DNA of 64,000 nt from Massilia forsythiae (GCF_012849555.1 NZ_CP051685.1:4774001-4838000); one strand, 5' to 3'. Shown: positions 18,689 to 26,981, counted from the first letter of the stretch. Notes: generated from the letters alone by a model not told the origin. Program-made: numbers and translations.

Positions 18689-18771
18689 ATGAATCCACAC
18701 GCCTTTCCCCCCGAGCAGATCGACGGCGTCTACCGCGCCATCCGCGAGCGGCGCGACATGCGCCACTTCCT
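18689..18771 (+). pseudogene. bluB: bluB 5' fragment, cut by transposon insertion
   Basis: The first 27 codons (MNPHAFPPEQIDGVYRAIRE onward to RRDMRHF) match the N-terminus of BluB, the flavin-destructing 5,6-dimethylbenzimidazole synthase that makes the lower ligand of vitamin B12. The frame is broken after TTCCT by the transposon end. Removing the transposon and one TTCCT copy joins codon 28 exactly to the segment at 44295 and restores a 218-residue protein of usual BluB length. The gene is disrupted in this strain. Confidence 0.93.
18767..18771. repeat. Target-site duplication, left copy (TTCCT)
   Basis: TTCCT directly precedes the left inverted repeat and recurs directly after the right one at 44290-44294. 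Five-base duplications are the hallmark of Tn3-family insertion. Intact copies mean the whole element moved as one unit into bluB and has not been rearranged at its ends. Confidence 0.97.
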
Positions 18772-18809
18772 GGGGTCGCCTCAGAAAACGGAAAATAAAG
18801 CACGCTAAG
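18772..18809 (+). repeat. Left 38-bp terminal inverted repeat of the transposon
   Basis: It begins GGGGTCGCCTCAGAAAACGG and ends AAAGCACGCTAAG. It is identical over all 38 bases to the reverse complement of 44252-44289. The sequence is of the Tn21 type. TnpA binds here. Confidence 0.98.
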
Positions 18810-19031
18810 GCTGAAGGCGAACGACCGGGTTCGACCCAAAGCGGTCTTAGCTTTTGATTTCTGCGGCTATCGACTAGATGCGAGGCAGACTGTCGAACTC
18901 GTTAAATTTCGACCTGTGACTGAAGAATCGGCCGCAGGCCACCACGCGCCGCTTGTCCGGCTATACGGCGCAAGCGAAATATATTTTTCGATGCTGTAAC
19001 CAGCTTGGGGCTAGTACGAACTAGTAGAGAG

Positions 19032-19457
19032 ATGGAAACGTCGACCGTGGACGAAATGTTGTTCAAGTTGAAGTATAGGCATGTGCATGGTTGCAACGAC
19101 GCGTTTGCTAGTTATCTCAGCCAGTGCGAAAGGGCTCATATGCTCCACAACGGTGTTGTCAATTTCACTTTCGGCGGAATCGCAGTGTACCGGCCGAGCC
19201 AGGCGACTGCCGTCGACCTGCGCGCTCGACTCGACCGCTATCAGAAGCAGCTGTCCGAATGCGTCAACTGCGTATCGGCTAAGACACCGGAGGGAAAGAC
19301 GGATATCGCTGCAGTCAGAGCGAAGATCGACGAATTGCAACGCGCAATGGCTGGATCGGCAACGCGCGGCGACGGCAATGCGCAGACAAGATCCACTCAG
19401 GCCTTGGTGCCGACGCCGACTGGGCCGCTTGGCAATCGTATCGACACGTATGCCTGA
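19032..19457 (+). CDS. Small protein with C-terminal coiled coil, unknown function
   Basis: This is the first open frame inside the left transposon end. Translation from the ATG at 19032 gives 141 residues beginning METSTVDEMLFKLKYRHVHG. A region around AVDLRARLDRYQKQLSECVN and AAVRAKIDELQRAMAG looks like two short helices of a coiled coil, with Cys in ECVNC. This loosely recalls FlxA-like proteins, but the match is weak. Base composition is lower in GC than the flanking chromosome. It has no evident link to the uronate genes and may come from an earlier capture event. No strong ribosome binding site is seen. Confidence 0.5.
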   Translation: METSTVDEMLFKLKYRHVHGCNDAFASYLSQCERAHMLHNGVVNFTFGGIAVYRPSQATAVDLRARLDRYQKQLSECVNCVSAKTPEGKTDIAAVRAKIDELQRAMAGSATRGDGNAQTRSTQALVPTPTGPLGNRIDTYA

Positions 19458-20064
19458 AGTGCCCGGATGGGAGCTTCCTTGCGATTCGTGTGTGCCAACG
19501 TACATTGCACGCGCCTAACCTACGAGAGCATCCGACCAAAGCCGTGAAGAGACACGATCCAGGAGCCACCATTTCGGACACCGGCATGTGTTGTTACACG
19601 GCCTGCGCCGGGTGCCGCCGTTTGCATTACCAAGACTTTTTCGCATAACGGAAAGTGCAAGTCGATGTGAATCGCCCTGACTTTTATGGGCGCCAGCCAG
19701 TGTGAGTCAGATCAGCATGGCTTTGAGCGGTCGTCGGGGCACCAAAGTATGTTTCCAGCTTTGCAGGGCTTGTACCGGTAGTTCGGTACCGGCGCTTCTG
19801 GGCTCGTCGGGCAGATGATCCACGTCAGCACACCTCGTGCTAACTAAGGTAGGCTTAGCGGAGAGAGGGATTCGAACCCTCGATAGGCTATGAACCTAGC
19901 GAGCAGGGGAGTACAGGGGAGCCAGCGGGACCGCTCCCTAGGGAAAACGTACTGCTTTCTCCCCCGCTGAGCCCGCTGAATCCCCTCAATAAACCCACGA
20001 ATAAACCCAAGCAAGTTCTGCCCACGCGGGGCTGGTCACGGTCGCGACGGCCGACAACCATAGC
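19458..20064. other. Gene-free segment with a tRNA fragment
   Basis: About 600 bases with no convincing gene on either strand. The composition is mixed and stop codons occur in all frames. It contains the tRNA-Ser-like fragment at 19858-19908. The rest shows nothing I can name. Confidence 0.6.
19858..19908 (-). pseudogene. 3' fragment of a tRNA-Ser
   Basis: Read on the minus strand, the segment contains a variable arm (TAGG TTCATAG CCTA), a T-arm with GAGGG and CCCTC stems around TTCGAAT, and an acceptor 3' strand CTCTCCGC. This is the 3' half of a long-variable-arm tRNA, best matched to tRNA-Ser. The anticodon stem is damaged and no 5' half follows. Such 3' fragments are typical attachment-site scars left by integrating elements. 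It is probably not a functional tRNA. Confidence 0.65.
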
Positions 20065-20394
20065 ATGTTCGACGGCCTCGATGCCGACGTGGTGTGCACG
20101 CTGCGCCTGCGCGCCTGGGTGATCCCGTCCTGGCACATCGCACATCCCGACATGCTTCAGCTGGAACGGATGTTCAGCGAACGCCTGTACCCCGGCCCGC
20201 GCGACGTGTTCGCCACCACCGTCATGCGCGAGAACCTGCTGGCGAACGGCCGCCTGACGAACAAGCTGCGCAGGGACGATGGACACGTGGTAGTGCGGGT
20301 CGCGCCTGGCGGCGCCCGGTTTCACGTGGCCGTCACCGACACCCGCGACGAGAGCGACCGGGTGCTGCTGGCGACAGCGCAGCAAGCGGCGTGA
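20065..20394 (+). CDS. Short hypothetical protein, possibly a 3' gene remnant
   Basis: The 109-residue frame (MFDGLDADVVCTLRLRAWVI onward) has coding-like composition and a high-GC third position. It opens only at 20065, while coding-like sequence (GLVTVATADNHS) continues upstream without a start until a stop at 20002. This suggests the C-terminal part of a larger protein whose front was lost near the tRNA fragment. No domain is recognised. A phage or island origin is possible but unproved. Confidence 0.45.
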   Translation: MFDGLDADVVCTLRLRAWVIPSWHIAHPDMLQLERMFSERLYPGPRDVFATTVMRENLLANGRLTNKLRRDDGHVVVRVAPGGARFHVAVTDTRDESDRVLLATAQQAA

Positions 20395-20434
20395 CGCTAT
20401 CGCGGGATCGATTGGCGGGCGGCCGTTGGTCCGC

Positions 20435-21871
20435 CTACCAGGTGGTCTGGATCGTATTGCCGCTGTCGAGGGTCGCCATATCCTTGAACGGCGTCCCGCT
20501 GTTGGTCACCGTATTGCCGCTGATCGTCCAGTTTTTCGGACCCCCTGCCGGTTCCGTACCCTCGGCGGCGTTATCGCTCAGATAGACCGCAACGAAGCCC
20601 GGTACGGTGTTGTTGGAAATGGCGTTGTTCCGGACGACCGTGCCGCTGCTGCTGCCCAACAAGATGCCGCGCGGAGAAACGGGAGCGAGCGAGGCATTGT
20701 CGCGAATCGTGTTGCTCTCGATGGTCGTGAGCTGGGTACCGTATTCGACGGAAATGCCCAGGGTATTGCCGACCAAATCGTTATCGTGGATCCAGTTATA
20801 CACGCCGGTCTTGTCATGGCCGCCGCCGGAATTGCCCAGCGCGATCGCCGCCCGCTGCGAATTGGTCACGGGGTTGCCGGTGACTTCGTTGGCGTATTCG
20901 TCTTCGCCGTGCAGATCGATGGAATCGAGCCGGGTGCCGTCGAAGTGGCTGTTCGTGATCAGGTTATTGTGCGCCCAATATTGCACGATCACGCCGTGAC
21001 GGATGTACGGAGCGTCGGTGGTATTGTTGTCCAGCTTCACGAAGTACGTGTCTTTCAGCGGGTCGCCCAGGAAGGGGTTGGTCGCGGCGTCCACGTGCGT
21101 ATCGCCCATGATGACGAATCCGTAGCCCGCGCCGCCCCCGCCGACGTCGGTGGCATTCCGGGCGATCGAACTTTTTACCAGGATATCGTGCGAGCCGCCG
21201 CCGATGCGCACGCCGATGCGGTCGAACTTCTCGCACACGACGCTGTCGATCGTGACGTTGTAGGTATTTTTGCCGGTCGCGATCATGTTGAGCGGCCCCC
21301 CGGCGGACGGATTGTTGTTCACCGTATCCGTGGAATACGTGCCCGTCCAGGTCGACGTGAACGTCAGGTGGCCCACCACGATATCGTGCAGGCCCATGAT
21401 GGTCATCGCCGATCCCGTCAGGGACAGGCTGGATTTGATGATGGCGCCGTCGCGGCTTTGGCCCATGATATGGACGCCGCTCTTTTTCAGCGCAATCGTG
21501 GAAACGTTGTACGTACCATTGGGAAAATAGACGGTGCTGCCGGGTGCGACATCGGCAAGGACGGCATCGATCGCCGGCTGGTCGCTGGTCGCGTTATCGG
21601 CCAGATCGATGCTCTTGCCTAATTGCGCGGCCCGGGTGACGACATTCACGATCGTCGGCGCCGCGGCGGGCGTCGGAATCACGTGAACGCTGCCGTCCGC
21701 TTCGCGCAGCCCCGGATTGCCGGCCGGGACCGTGGTAACGGTCGTCGCCAGCATCCTTGCCGCTCTCGTGCCGTCGGCCATGCCATCGGCCGTGCCCCCG
21801 CAACCGGCAAACAGCATTGTGGCGCTCAGACCGATACCCAACATCCTGACTTTCAGATTTCTGACATGCAT
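20435..21871 (-). CDS. Right-handed beta-helix lipoprotein (pectate-lyase superfamily)
   Basis: The 478-residue protein starts MHVRNLKVRMLG after GGAGGCGGCA. It has a lipobox (MLFAGC) and thus a surface or periplasmic lipid anchor. The body is a parallel beta-helix: an N-terminal pectate-lyase-3-like turn (STVYFPNGTYNVSTIALKKS) and repeated coils rich in Asn ladders (GNTLGISVEYG, SNTIRDNAS, NNAISNNTV). Such folds occur in polysaccharide lyases (for example PL6 and chondroitinase B types), polygalacturonases and epimerases. I cannot assign catalytic residues. The neighbours (acetylesterase, LacI regulator) fit a role in polyuronide breakdown, either cleaving or epimerising the polymer. It probably shares a transcript with the esterase gene upstream. 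Confidence 0.8.
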   Translation of the reverse strand: MHVRNLKVRMLGIGLSATMLFAGCGGTADGMADGTRAARMLATTVTTVPAGNPGLREADGSVHVIPTPAAAPTIVNVVTRAAQLGKSIDLADNATSDQPAIDAVLADVAPGSTVYFPNGTYNVSTIALKKSGVHIMGQSRDGAIIKSSLSLTGSAMTIMGLHDIVVGHLTFTSTWTGTYSTDTVNNNPSAGGPLNMIATGKNTYNVTIDSVVCEKFDRIGVRIGGGSHDILVKSSIARNATDVGGGGAGYGFVIMGDTHVDAATNPFLGDPLKDTYFVKLDNNTTDAPYIRHGVIVQYWAHNNLITNSHFDGTRLDSIDLHGEDEYANEVTGNPVTNSQRAAIALGNSGGGHDKTGVYNWIHDNDLVGNTLGISVEYGTQLTTIESNTIRDNASLAPVSPRGILLGSSSGTVVRNNAISNNTVPGFVAVYLSDNAAEGTEPAGGPKNWTISGNTVTNSGTPFKDMATLDSGNTIQTTW

Positions 21872-21977
21872 TGCCGCCTCCAATAGATTCGTTTGTTTTA
21901 AGAGAACACGCTGTGTCGACTGAACCAGATGAACGACTCGACACCTTCACGAACACCACGCGCTTACGACGCGAGGC

Positions 21978-22757
21978 TTACTGCTTGAAGTAGGGCTTGA
22001 TCGACGGTATCGCCGCCGTGAATTCCGCCTCCACCATCCTGGCGAACAAGGCCGCACCCTTGGGGCCGACGTGGGTATAGTCGAACGCCCCTTTCGGCGC
22101 GCCGACGACCTCGACGCGGTTCGGATCGGCAGGGGACGGCGCGCTTTCCGGCGGCGCCACGGCCAGCGTGTCGGCTTCGTTCGGGCCCATCGCCTGCACC
22201 GCGGCGATGCTGTCGGCGTGCAGGTCGAGCAGCGCCGCGTTTTCGCGGGCGGCGGCCTTGCGCGTGGCCTCCGCCCAGGGTCCGAGCGTGTCCTTCAGAT
22301 AAGCGCCCTTGAAGCTGCGCCGGGCTAGCGGCGTGACCAGGACCGGCACGCCGCCAAGCGCCTTCGTCTCGCTGGCATAGCGCGCCATGTTCGGCCCGAA
22401 CCCGGTCACCAGGTCGGTCGAGCGCTCGCCCTTGCCCGGCTGGTCGTTGTGGCCGAACTGGATCAGCACGTAAGTGGCGTCGAACGCGCTCCCATCGCGC
22501 AGCAGCGTCTCGACGTCGGCCCAGCGGCCTTCGTTGCGAAACGTCGACGTGCTGCGTCCACCGCGCGCCAGGTTGATGCACTTGACGCTGGCAACGAAGC
22601 GGGCACACAAGGCGTCGCCGTAGCCGCTTCCGCTTGCCATCGTCGAGTCGCCGACGAGAATGACGCGGATCGGCTGGGGTAGTTCTGCGGCGCCGCTCGG
22701 ACTGCCCGCAAGCGCTGCCGCGAGCGACACGACAACGGGGAAAAGGCGGAATGTCAT
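21978..22757 (-). CDS. Exported SGNH acetylesterase, CE12/rhamnogalacturonan-acetylesterase type
   Basis: The 259-residue protein has a signal peptide and the CE12-type blocks: GDSTMASG (Ser near residue 38), NLARGGRSTST, IQFGHNDQPGKG, and a C-terminal DYTHVGPKGAALFA with the Asp/His pair. CE12 enzymes remove O-acetyl groups from pectic rhamnogalacturonan and related glycans. In this cargo, which otherwise fits alginate-type polyuronides, it may deacetylate an acetylated uronan. It lies upstream of the beta-helix gene on the same strand and has an operator-like sequence before it. Confidence 0.87.
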   Translation of the reverse strand: MTFRLFPVVVSLAAALAGSPSGAAELPQPIRVILVGDSTMASGSGYGDALCARFVASVKCINLARGGRSTSTFRNEGRWADVETLLRDGSAFDATYVLIQFGHNDQPGKGERSTDLVTGFGPNMARYASETKALGGVPVLVTPLARRSFKGAYLKDTLGPWAEATRKAAARENAALLDLHADSIAAVQAMGPNEADTLAVAPPESAPSPADPNRVEVVGAPKGAFDYTHVGPKGAALFARMVEAEFTAAIPSIKPYFKQ

Positions 22758-22840
22758 GGGATCTCCTGTCTGGTCTGTTTCCTTGATTGCCGGATGCGAT
22801 GTCGATCAGCATACGAGCCAATCTACAGGATCAGTACGGT

Positions 22841-22870
22841 TAGTGCAACGATTTAGTATATCGTTCTAGT
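22841..22870 (-). promoter_or_regulatory. Double LacI-type operator before the esterase/beta-helix genes
   Basis: On the minus strand the segment reads ATATACTAAATCGTTGCACTA, almost the same as TATACTAAATCGTTACAGTA at 24210-24229. TATACT is a good -10 box and overlaps the operator. A second overlapping half-site (ACTAGAACGATATACT) lies upstream. The layout implies repression by one or both transposon LacI proteins. Confidence 0.65.
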
Positions 22871-22978
22871 TCAAAGGAGCGCGTGGTGTTTTCCGGCGCG
22901 ATGGGGCGCAAGCCGCCATCCCGGTGCCGCCTGGCGCCGGTGCAGGGCTAGAACAGGAACCGATGTTTGGCGTGGAAG

Positions 22979-24013
22979 TCAGCGTGCGGGCGGCGCGGTC
23001 GACGCCCGCACGATCAGCTCCGGCGCGAACAAGGCGCCATCGGGCGCGGAGGCGGGAGCCAGGATGCGCTGGACCGCGGCGTCCGCCATGGCCTGGACCG
23101 GCTGGCGCAAGGTGGTCAGCGCGGGATCGTGCGCCGCCGCGAAGAAGATGTCGTCGATGCCGATCAGCGAGTAATCCCCAGGGATGCGCTTGCCCAACTG
23201 CTTCAGCCCGACCCCGACGCCGATCGCCATCATGTCGTTGATGGCGATGACCGCGGTCGGCCGGGAGGCCGCTGACAGGATGCGCGTCGCGCCGCTGCGG
23301 CCCATCTCGAAGAGCTGGGTGTCGCCGTGCGGGTCGCTGGGCAGGTCGGAAGCGTCGGTGACCAACACCTCGCCATTGACGCCGGCGTCGGCGACGGCCT
23401 GCTGGAAGCCGCGCACCCGTTCCTGGCGGTTCAAGGTAAAGGGCGGGGGGGTCAGCAGTGCGATCGCACGGTGACCGAGCCCGACCAGATGCGCCACCGC
23501 CATCGCGGTCGCCGCCGCGTTGTCCATCGAGATGGTGTTGACGTGGGCGTGGCGCTCGTCGGTGGGCTTGATGTCGAAGGCCACCACCGGGCAGCGCGCG
23601 GCGACCGACGCCAGGTGGTTGGTGTCGCTCAGCGCCGACCCGGTGATCACGCCTTGCACGCCATAGGCCAACAGGTCGGCGGTCAAGGTGCGCTCGCGCT
23701 CCGGATCACGAAACGTGCTGAAGGTCATGACATGACAGTGGTGGCGCGCGGCAGCGGCCTCCACCGCGCAAGCGAGCGCCCCGAAGAACTGGTTGGCGAG
23801 CGACGGGACCAGCAGGCCGACCATCGCGGCGACGCCGGTCTTGAGCTGGCGTGCGGCGATGTTCGGCCGGTAGCCCAACTGCTTGATCGCCCATTCGATC
23901 TTGGCCTGGGTATCCGGGCGCATCTGGCCCATCCGGTTGTTCAGGTAGTTCGAAATGCTGGACGGAGATACGCCCGCCAGACGCGCGACGTCCTGGATCT
24001 TTGGTTCGCTCAT
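22979..24013 (-). CDS. LacI-family transcriptional regulator (transposon copy 1)
   Basis: The 344-residue protein has an N-terminal helix-turn-helix (IQDVARLAGVSPSSISNYLN), a hinge helix region (NIAARQLKTG) and a periplasmic-binding-protein-like ligand domain (VGLLVPSLANQFFGALACAV, AINDMMAIGVGVGL, SLIGIDDIFFA). It is closely similar along its whole length to the regulator at 36459, so one is a duplicate of the other. It is divergent from the aroE-like operon, with operators in the shared upstream region. The ligand is probably a uronate intermediate such as KDG or DEH, by analogy with other uronate LacI regulators; the sequence does not prove this. Confidence 0.92.
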   Translation of the reverse strand: MSEPKIQDVARLAGVSPSSISNYLNNRMGQMRPDTQAKIEWAIKQLGYRPNIAARQLKTGVAAMVGLLVPSLANQFFGALACAVEAAAARHHCHVMTFSTFRDPERERTLTADLLAYGVQGVITGSALSDTNHLASVAARCPVVAFDIKPTDERHAHVNTISMDNAAATAMAVAHLVGLGHRAIALLTPPPFTLNRQERVRGFQQAVADAGVNGEVLVTDASDLPSDPHGDTQLFEMGRSGATRILSAASRPTAVIAINDMMAIGVGVGLKQLGKRIPGDYSLIGIDDIFFAAAHDPALTTLRQPVQAMADAAVQRILAPASAPDGALFAPELIVRASTAPPAR

Positions 24014-24188
24014 GGTTTTTCAATCGGCTCGACACCCGGCGGACGCAATTGTCGCCTGGACACATGCATTATAGGTCATGGGATAGGTAAAACGATGCAG
24101 CGAGTCCATGCAGCTGCACTGCCGGGCGCGAGCAGGCACCGTCCAGCCACGCGGCGGCCTCCATCGTCTTGTTGACGCGAAAGAAGTT

Positions 24189-24241
24189 TGGAAGTAACCT
24201 GCCTGCACTATACTAAATCGTTACAGTAAAGCGTTTTAGTG
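24189..24241 (+). promoter_or_regulatory. Promoter and double operator before the aroE-like operon
   Basis: TTGGAA (24189-24194) and TATACT (24210-24215) form a possible promoter with a short 15-base spacer. ACTAAATCGTTACAGT (24213-24228) overlaps the -10 box, and AGTAAAGCGTTTTAGT (24226-24241) follows directly. Both have the same central CG and flanking half-sites. Binding would block transcription of the plus-strand trio. Confidence 0.65.
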
Positions 24242-24281
24242 ATGCGGGCATTGCCTATCCACGATTTGAAAGAAACAATGA

Positions 24282-25100
24282 ATGAACGTACTAGATCGAT
24301 ACGTGGTGATCGGCCATCCGGTCGCCCATAGCAAGTCACCCCAGATCCACACCGCGTTTGCCGAGCAGACGCGACAGAATCTGACCTACGAGCGTCTGCA
24401 GGCCCCGCTGGACGGCTTTGTCCCCACCGTGCGCGCCTTCATCGAGCAGGGCGGCAAAGGCATGAGTGTCACCGTCCCCTTCAAGCTCGAGGCGCGCGCA
24501 TTGGCCGACACGCTGACCGAGCGCGCCCGCGCCGCCGGGGCCGTCAATGCCTTGCGGATCGTCGATGGACGCATCCTCGGCGACAACACGGACGGCGCCG
24601 GCCTGGTGCGCGACATCGAACATGGCGCCGGCGTCGCTCTGCGCGGCAAGCGGGTCTTGATGCTCGGCGCGGGCGGCGCGGCGCGCGGCGCCATCCTGCC
24701 CCTGCTGCAGGCGGGCGCCGCGTCGCTGACGATCGCCAATCGCACGGCGGCGAAGGCGACCGAACTCGCCGCGGCGTTTGCGGCGCACGGCACGGTGCTG
24801 GCCCGCGACTTCGATGCGCTGGACGGCGGCTTCGACGTGGTCATCAATGCCACTTCGGCCAGCATGGACGACCAGTTGCCGCCGATAGGGCCGGCCGTGT
24901 TTGTGCCGGGCAGCCTGGCTTACGACATGATGTATGGCAGCCGGCCGACCGTGTTCCTGCGTTTTGCGGCCGGGCACGGCATCGCCACGCGCGATGGCCT
25001 CGGCATGCTGGTCGAGCAGGCCGCGGAAGCATTCCAGTGGTGGCGCGCCGTGCGCCCCGACACCGCGCCCGTCTACGCCGCCCTGCGCGCCCAAACCTGA
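24282..25100 (+). CDS. Shikimate dehydrogenase-family protein (AroE paralogue)
   Basis: The 272-residue protein has the AroE layout. The substrate-binding SxS is in HPVAHSKSPQIH (Ser17, Ser19), the catalytic Lys in VTVPFK (Lys68), and the Asp in DNTDGAG (Asp104). An NADP-binding GAGGAARGA (about residues 129-137) and NRTAAKA follow. With catalytic residues intact it should be an active hydroxy-acid dehydrogenase. A housekeeping AroE would not be expected on a catabolic transposon behind a LacI operator, so a related polyol or keto-acid substrate, or quinate/shikimate, is likely. It heads a three-gene plus-strand operon with the RraA-like and SMP-30-like genes. Confidence 0.85.
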   Translation: MNVLDRYVVIGHPVAHSKSPQIHTAFAEQTRQNLTYERLQAPLDGFVPTVRAFIEQGGKGMSVTVPFKLEARALADTLTERARAAGAVNALRIVDGRILGDNTDGAGLVRDIEHGAGVALRGKRVLMLGAGGAARGAILPLLQAGAASLTIANRTAAKATELAAAFAAHGTVLARDFDALDGGFDVVINATSASMDDQLPPIGPAVFVPGSLAYDMMYGSRPTVFLRFAAGHGIATRDGLGMLVEQAAEAFQWWRAVRPDTAPVYAALRAQT

Positions 25101-25135
25101 ACCACCTCTCCACAAACCTTCAACCGGACCAAAAC

Positions 25136-25858
25136 ATGACTCAAGCAATATCCCTAAGCACTTTGGAGACGCTCAAGACCATCAACACGGCCACCCTGAC
25201 GTCGCTGTTGTACAAGCGTGGCTTTCGCAATGTCTTCATCCAGGGCGCGCGCCCGCTCAAGCCCGGGCAGCGCCTGGCCGGACCGGCGTTCACGCTGCGC
25301 TACATCCCGGCGCGCGAGGACCTGGACGGCCTCGAGGTCTTCCGCGACCCGCGCCACCCGCAGCGCGTGGCGGTCGAGGAGATCCCGCCCGGCGCCGTGC
25401 TGGTCATGGATTGCCGCGGCGACGTGTCGGTGGCGTCGGCCGGCAGCATCCTGGCGACGCGCATGCAGGTGCGCGGCGCGGCGGGCATCGTCACCGACGG
25501 TGGATTGCGCGACGCCAGCGGCATTGCCCGGCTCGACATGCCGGCCTGGTGTTCGGGCCCCTCGGCGCCGACCAATCTGATCCGTCACCACGCGCTGGAC
25601 ATCAACGCGCCTATCGGCTGCGGCGGGGTTCCGGTGTACCCGGGCGACATCATGGTCGGCGACGACGACGGTGTAGTCTGCATTCCCGCCCACCTGGCCG
25701 AGGAGATCGCGCGCGACGCGGTCGAGATGGAGCGCTTTGAAGATTTCGTGCTCGAACAAGTCGCAGGCGGCGCAACGATCATCGGCCTGTATCCGCCGAC
25801 GGCCCCCGAGACGCTGGCGCTGTATGACGCCTGGAAGAAAGCGCGCTCTGCCGAATAA
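25136..25858 (+). CDS. RraA-like protein, possible 2-oxo-acid aldolase
   Basis: The 240-residue protein has the RraA/HMG-aldolase fold signatures: GPAFTLRYIP, GAVLVMDCRGDVSVASAGSI, the metal/substrate motif GIVTDGGLRDASG (Arg and Asp), and GCGGVPVYPGDIMVGDDDGV. Members include RNase E inhibitors and aldolases that cleave 4-hydroxy-2-oxo acids such as 4-carboxy-4-hydroxy-2-oxoadipate. The arginine-aspartate pair favours an aldolase or decarboxylase. The start at 25136 was chosen because an upstream frame overlaps aroE. The operon position suggests cleavage of a product of the AroE-like enzyme. Confidence 0.82.
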   Translation: MTQAISLSTLETLKTINTATLTSLLYKRGFRNVFIQGARPLKPGQRLAGPAFTLRYIPAREDLDGLEVFRDPRHPQRVAVEEIPPGAVLVMDCRGDVSVASAGSILATRMQVRGAAGIVTDGGLRDASGIARLDMPAWCSGPSAPTNLIRHHALDINAPIGCGGVPVYPGDIMVGDDDGVVCIPAHLAEEIARDAVEMERFEDFVLEQVAGGATIIGLYPPTAPETLALYDAWKKARSAE

Positions 25859-25957
25859 CGCCGACACCCGGGCGCGCGCAGCCGGGGCGGGCGCAGAGCC
25901 GCACCCCGGCCTTTCGCCGCGGCGAGCGTGTGCCGCGCCCATCACCCGAGAATAGCG

Positions 25958-26863
25958 ATGAGTCACATCACAAACACACAGGGCATCGACTTCGTCGGCG
26001 ACGTGCGTTGCAGCGTGGGCGAAAGCCCGCTGTGGTGCGCGCGGCAGGCCGCATGGTACTGGGTCGATATCGCGGCGATGACCATTTGGCGCCTGGATGC
26101 CGCGTCCGGGCGGCTCGCCAGCTGGCAAACGACGGAAAAGGTCGCATCGATCGCGCTGACGGAAAGTGGCGGCTTGATCGCCGGCATGGAGAGCGGTATT
26201 TTCAGCCTCGAGCTGGGCAGCAGCGGGATGGCCGCACAGCGGAAGCTGGGGGCGCCGCCTGGCGGCATGGGCCCCGGCATGCGCTTCAACGACGGCCGTT
26301 GCGACCGCCAGGGGCGGTTCTGGAGCGGCACCATGTTCGCCGACATCGCCGCCAACCGGCCGCTGGGTAACCTGCACCGCTACACCGTGCGGGACGGCGT
26401 CTCGGCGCCGGTCGTCTCGGGCCTGCTGGTGCAGAACGGCCTGGCCTGGTCGCCGGATGGCCGGACCATGTATCTGTCCGACTCCCATCCGCAGCGCCAG
26501 CTGGTATGGGCATTCGACTACGATCCCGACGACGGCGTGCCGAGCGGGCAACGCCTGTTCGTCGACATGCAAACGCTTCCGGGGCGTCCGGATGGCGCGG
26601 CGGTCGACAGCGACGGCTGTTACTGGATCTGCGGGAATGACGGCGGCTGCGTGCTGCGTTTCACGCCCGACGGCAAGCTAGACCGGCGCGTCGACGTACC
26701 GATGTTGAAACCCTCGATGTGCAGCTTTGGCGGCGCCGGCCTCGATACGCTGCTCGTGACCTCGATCGCCGTCGGCAAGACCGAAGGCGACGTCTGGGCC
26801 GGCGCCATCGTCATGCTGCGGCCCGGCGTCATCGGCGTGGCCGAAACACCGTTTCCAGCCTGA
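25958..26863 (+). CDS. SMP-30/gluconolactonase-family lactonase
   Basis: The 301-residue protein is a six-bladed SMP-30-type propeller. Metal-site signatures are visible: CSVGESPLW (Glu), MRFNDGRCDRQGRFW (Asn), NGLAWSPDGRTMYLSDS and GRPDGAAVDSDGCYW (Asp). These enzymes hydrolyse sugar acid lactones. Here it closes the transposon trio; its lactone substrate is unknown. It is a distinct paralogue from the xylonolactonase at 61632 on the chromosome. The ATG at 25958 was preferred because it directly precedes the conserved start. Confidence 0.87.
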   Translation: MSHITNTQGIDFVGDVRCSVGESPLWCARQAAWYWVDIAAMTIWRLDAASGRLASWQTTEKVASIALTESGGLIAGMESGIFSLELGSSGMAAQRKLGAPPGGMGPGMRFNDGRCDRQGRFWSGTMFADIAANRPLGNLHRYTVRDGVSAPVVSGLLVQNGLAWSPDGRTMYLSDSHPQRQLVWAFDYDPDDGVPSGQRLFVDMQTLPGRPDGAAVDSDGCYWICGNDGGCVLRFTPDGKLDRRVDVPMLKPSMCSFGGAGLDTLLVTSIAVGKTEGDVWAGAIVMLRPGVIGVAETPFPA

Positions 26864-26964
26864 GCACGACCCAGGCGGCGTGGCCCCCGTCCGGCCCGCC
26901 GCCATCTTCCAAGTTCCATCTTCCATCACCCGACACGCCGGGCGAACCCGGCGCGACAGTGTTG

Positions 26965-26980
26965 ACTGTAACGTTACAGT
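26965..26980. promoter_or_regulatory. Perfect 16-bp palindrome, operator-like, between convergent genes
   Basis: ACTGTAACGTTACAGT is fully self-complementary and is the most symmetric form of the motif found before the other transposon operons. It lies between the ends of the lactonase and receptor genes, where no start codon follows within reach. It may be a leftover operator of a lost gene or an auxiliary site for DNA looping. Confidence 0.6.
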
Positions 26981-26981
26981 A

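Noticed and set aside
20435..21871. Beta-helix protein as a phage tail spike
   Set aside because: It has a lipoprotein signal and lies in a regulated pair with an acetylesterase; no phage structural gene is adjacent.
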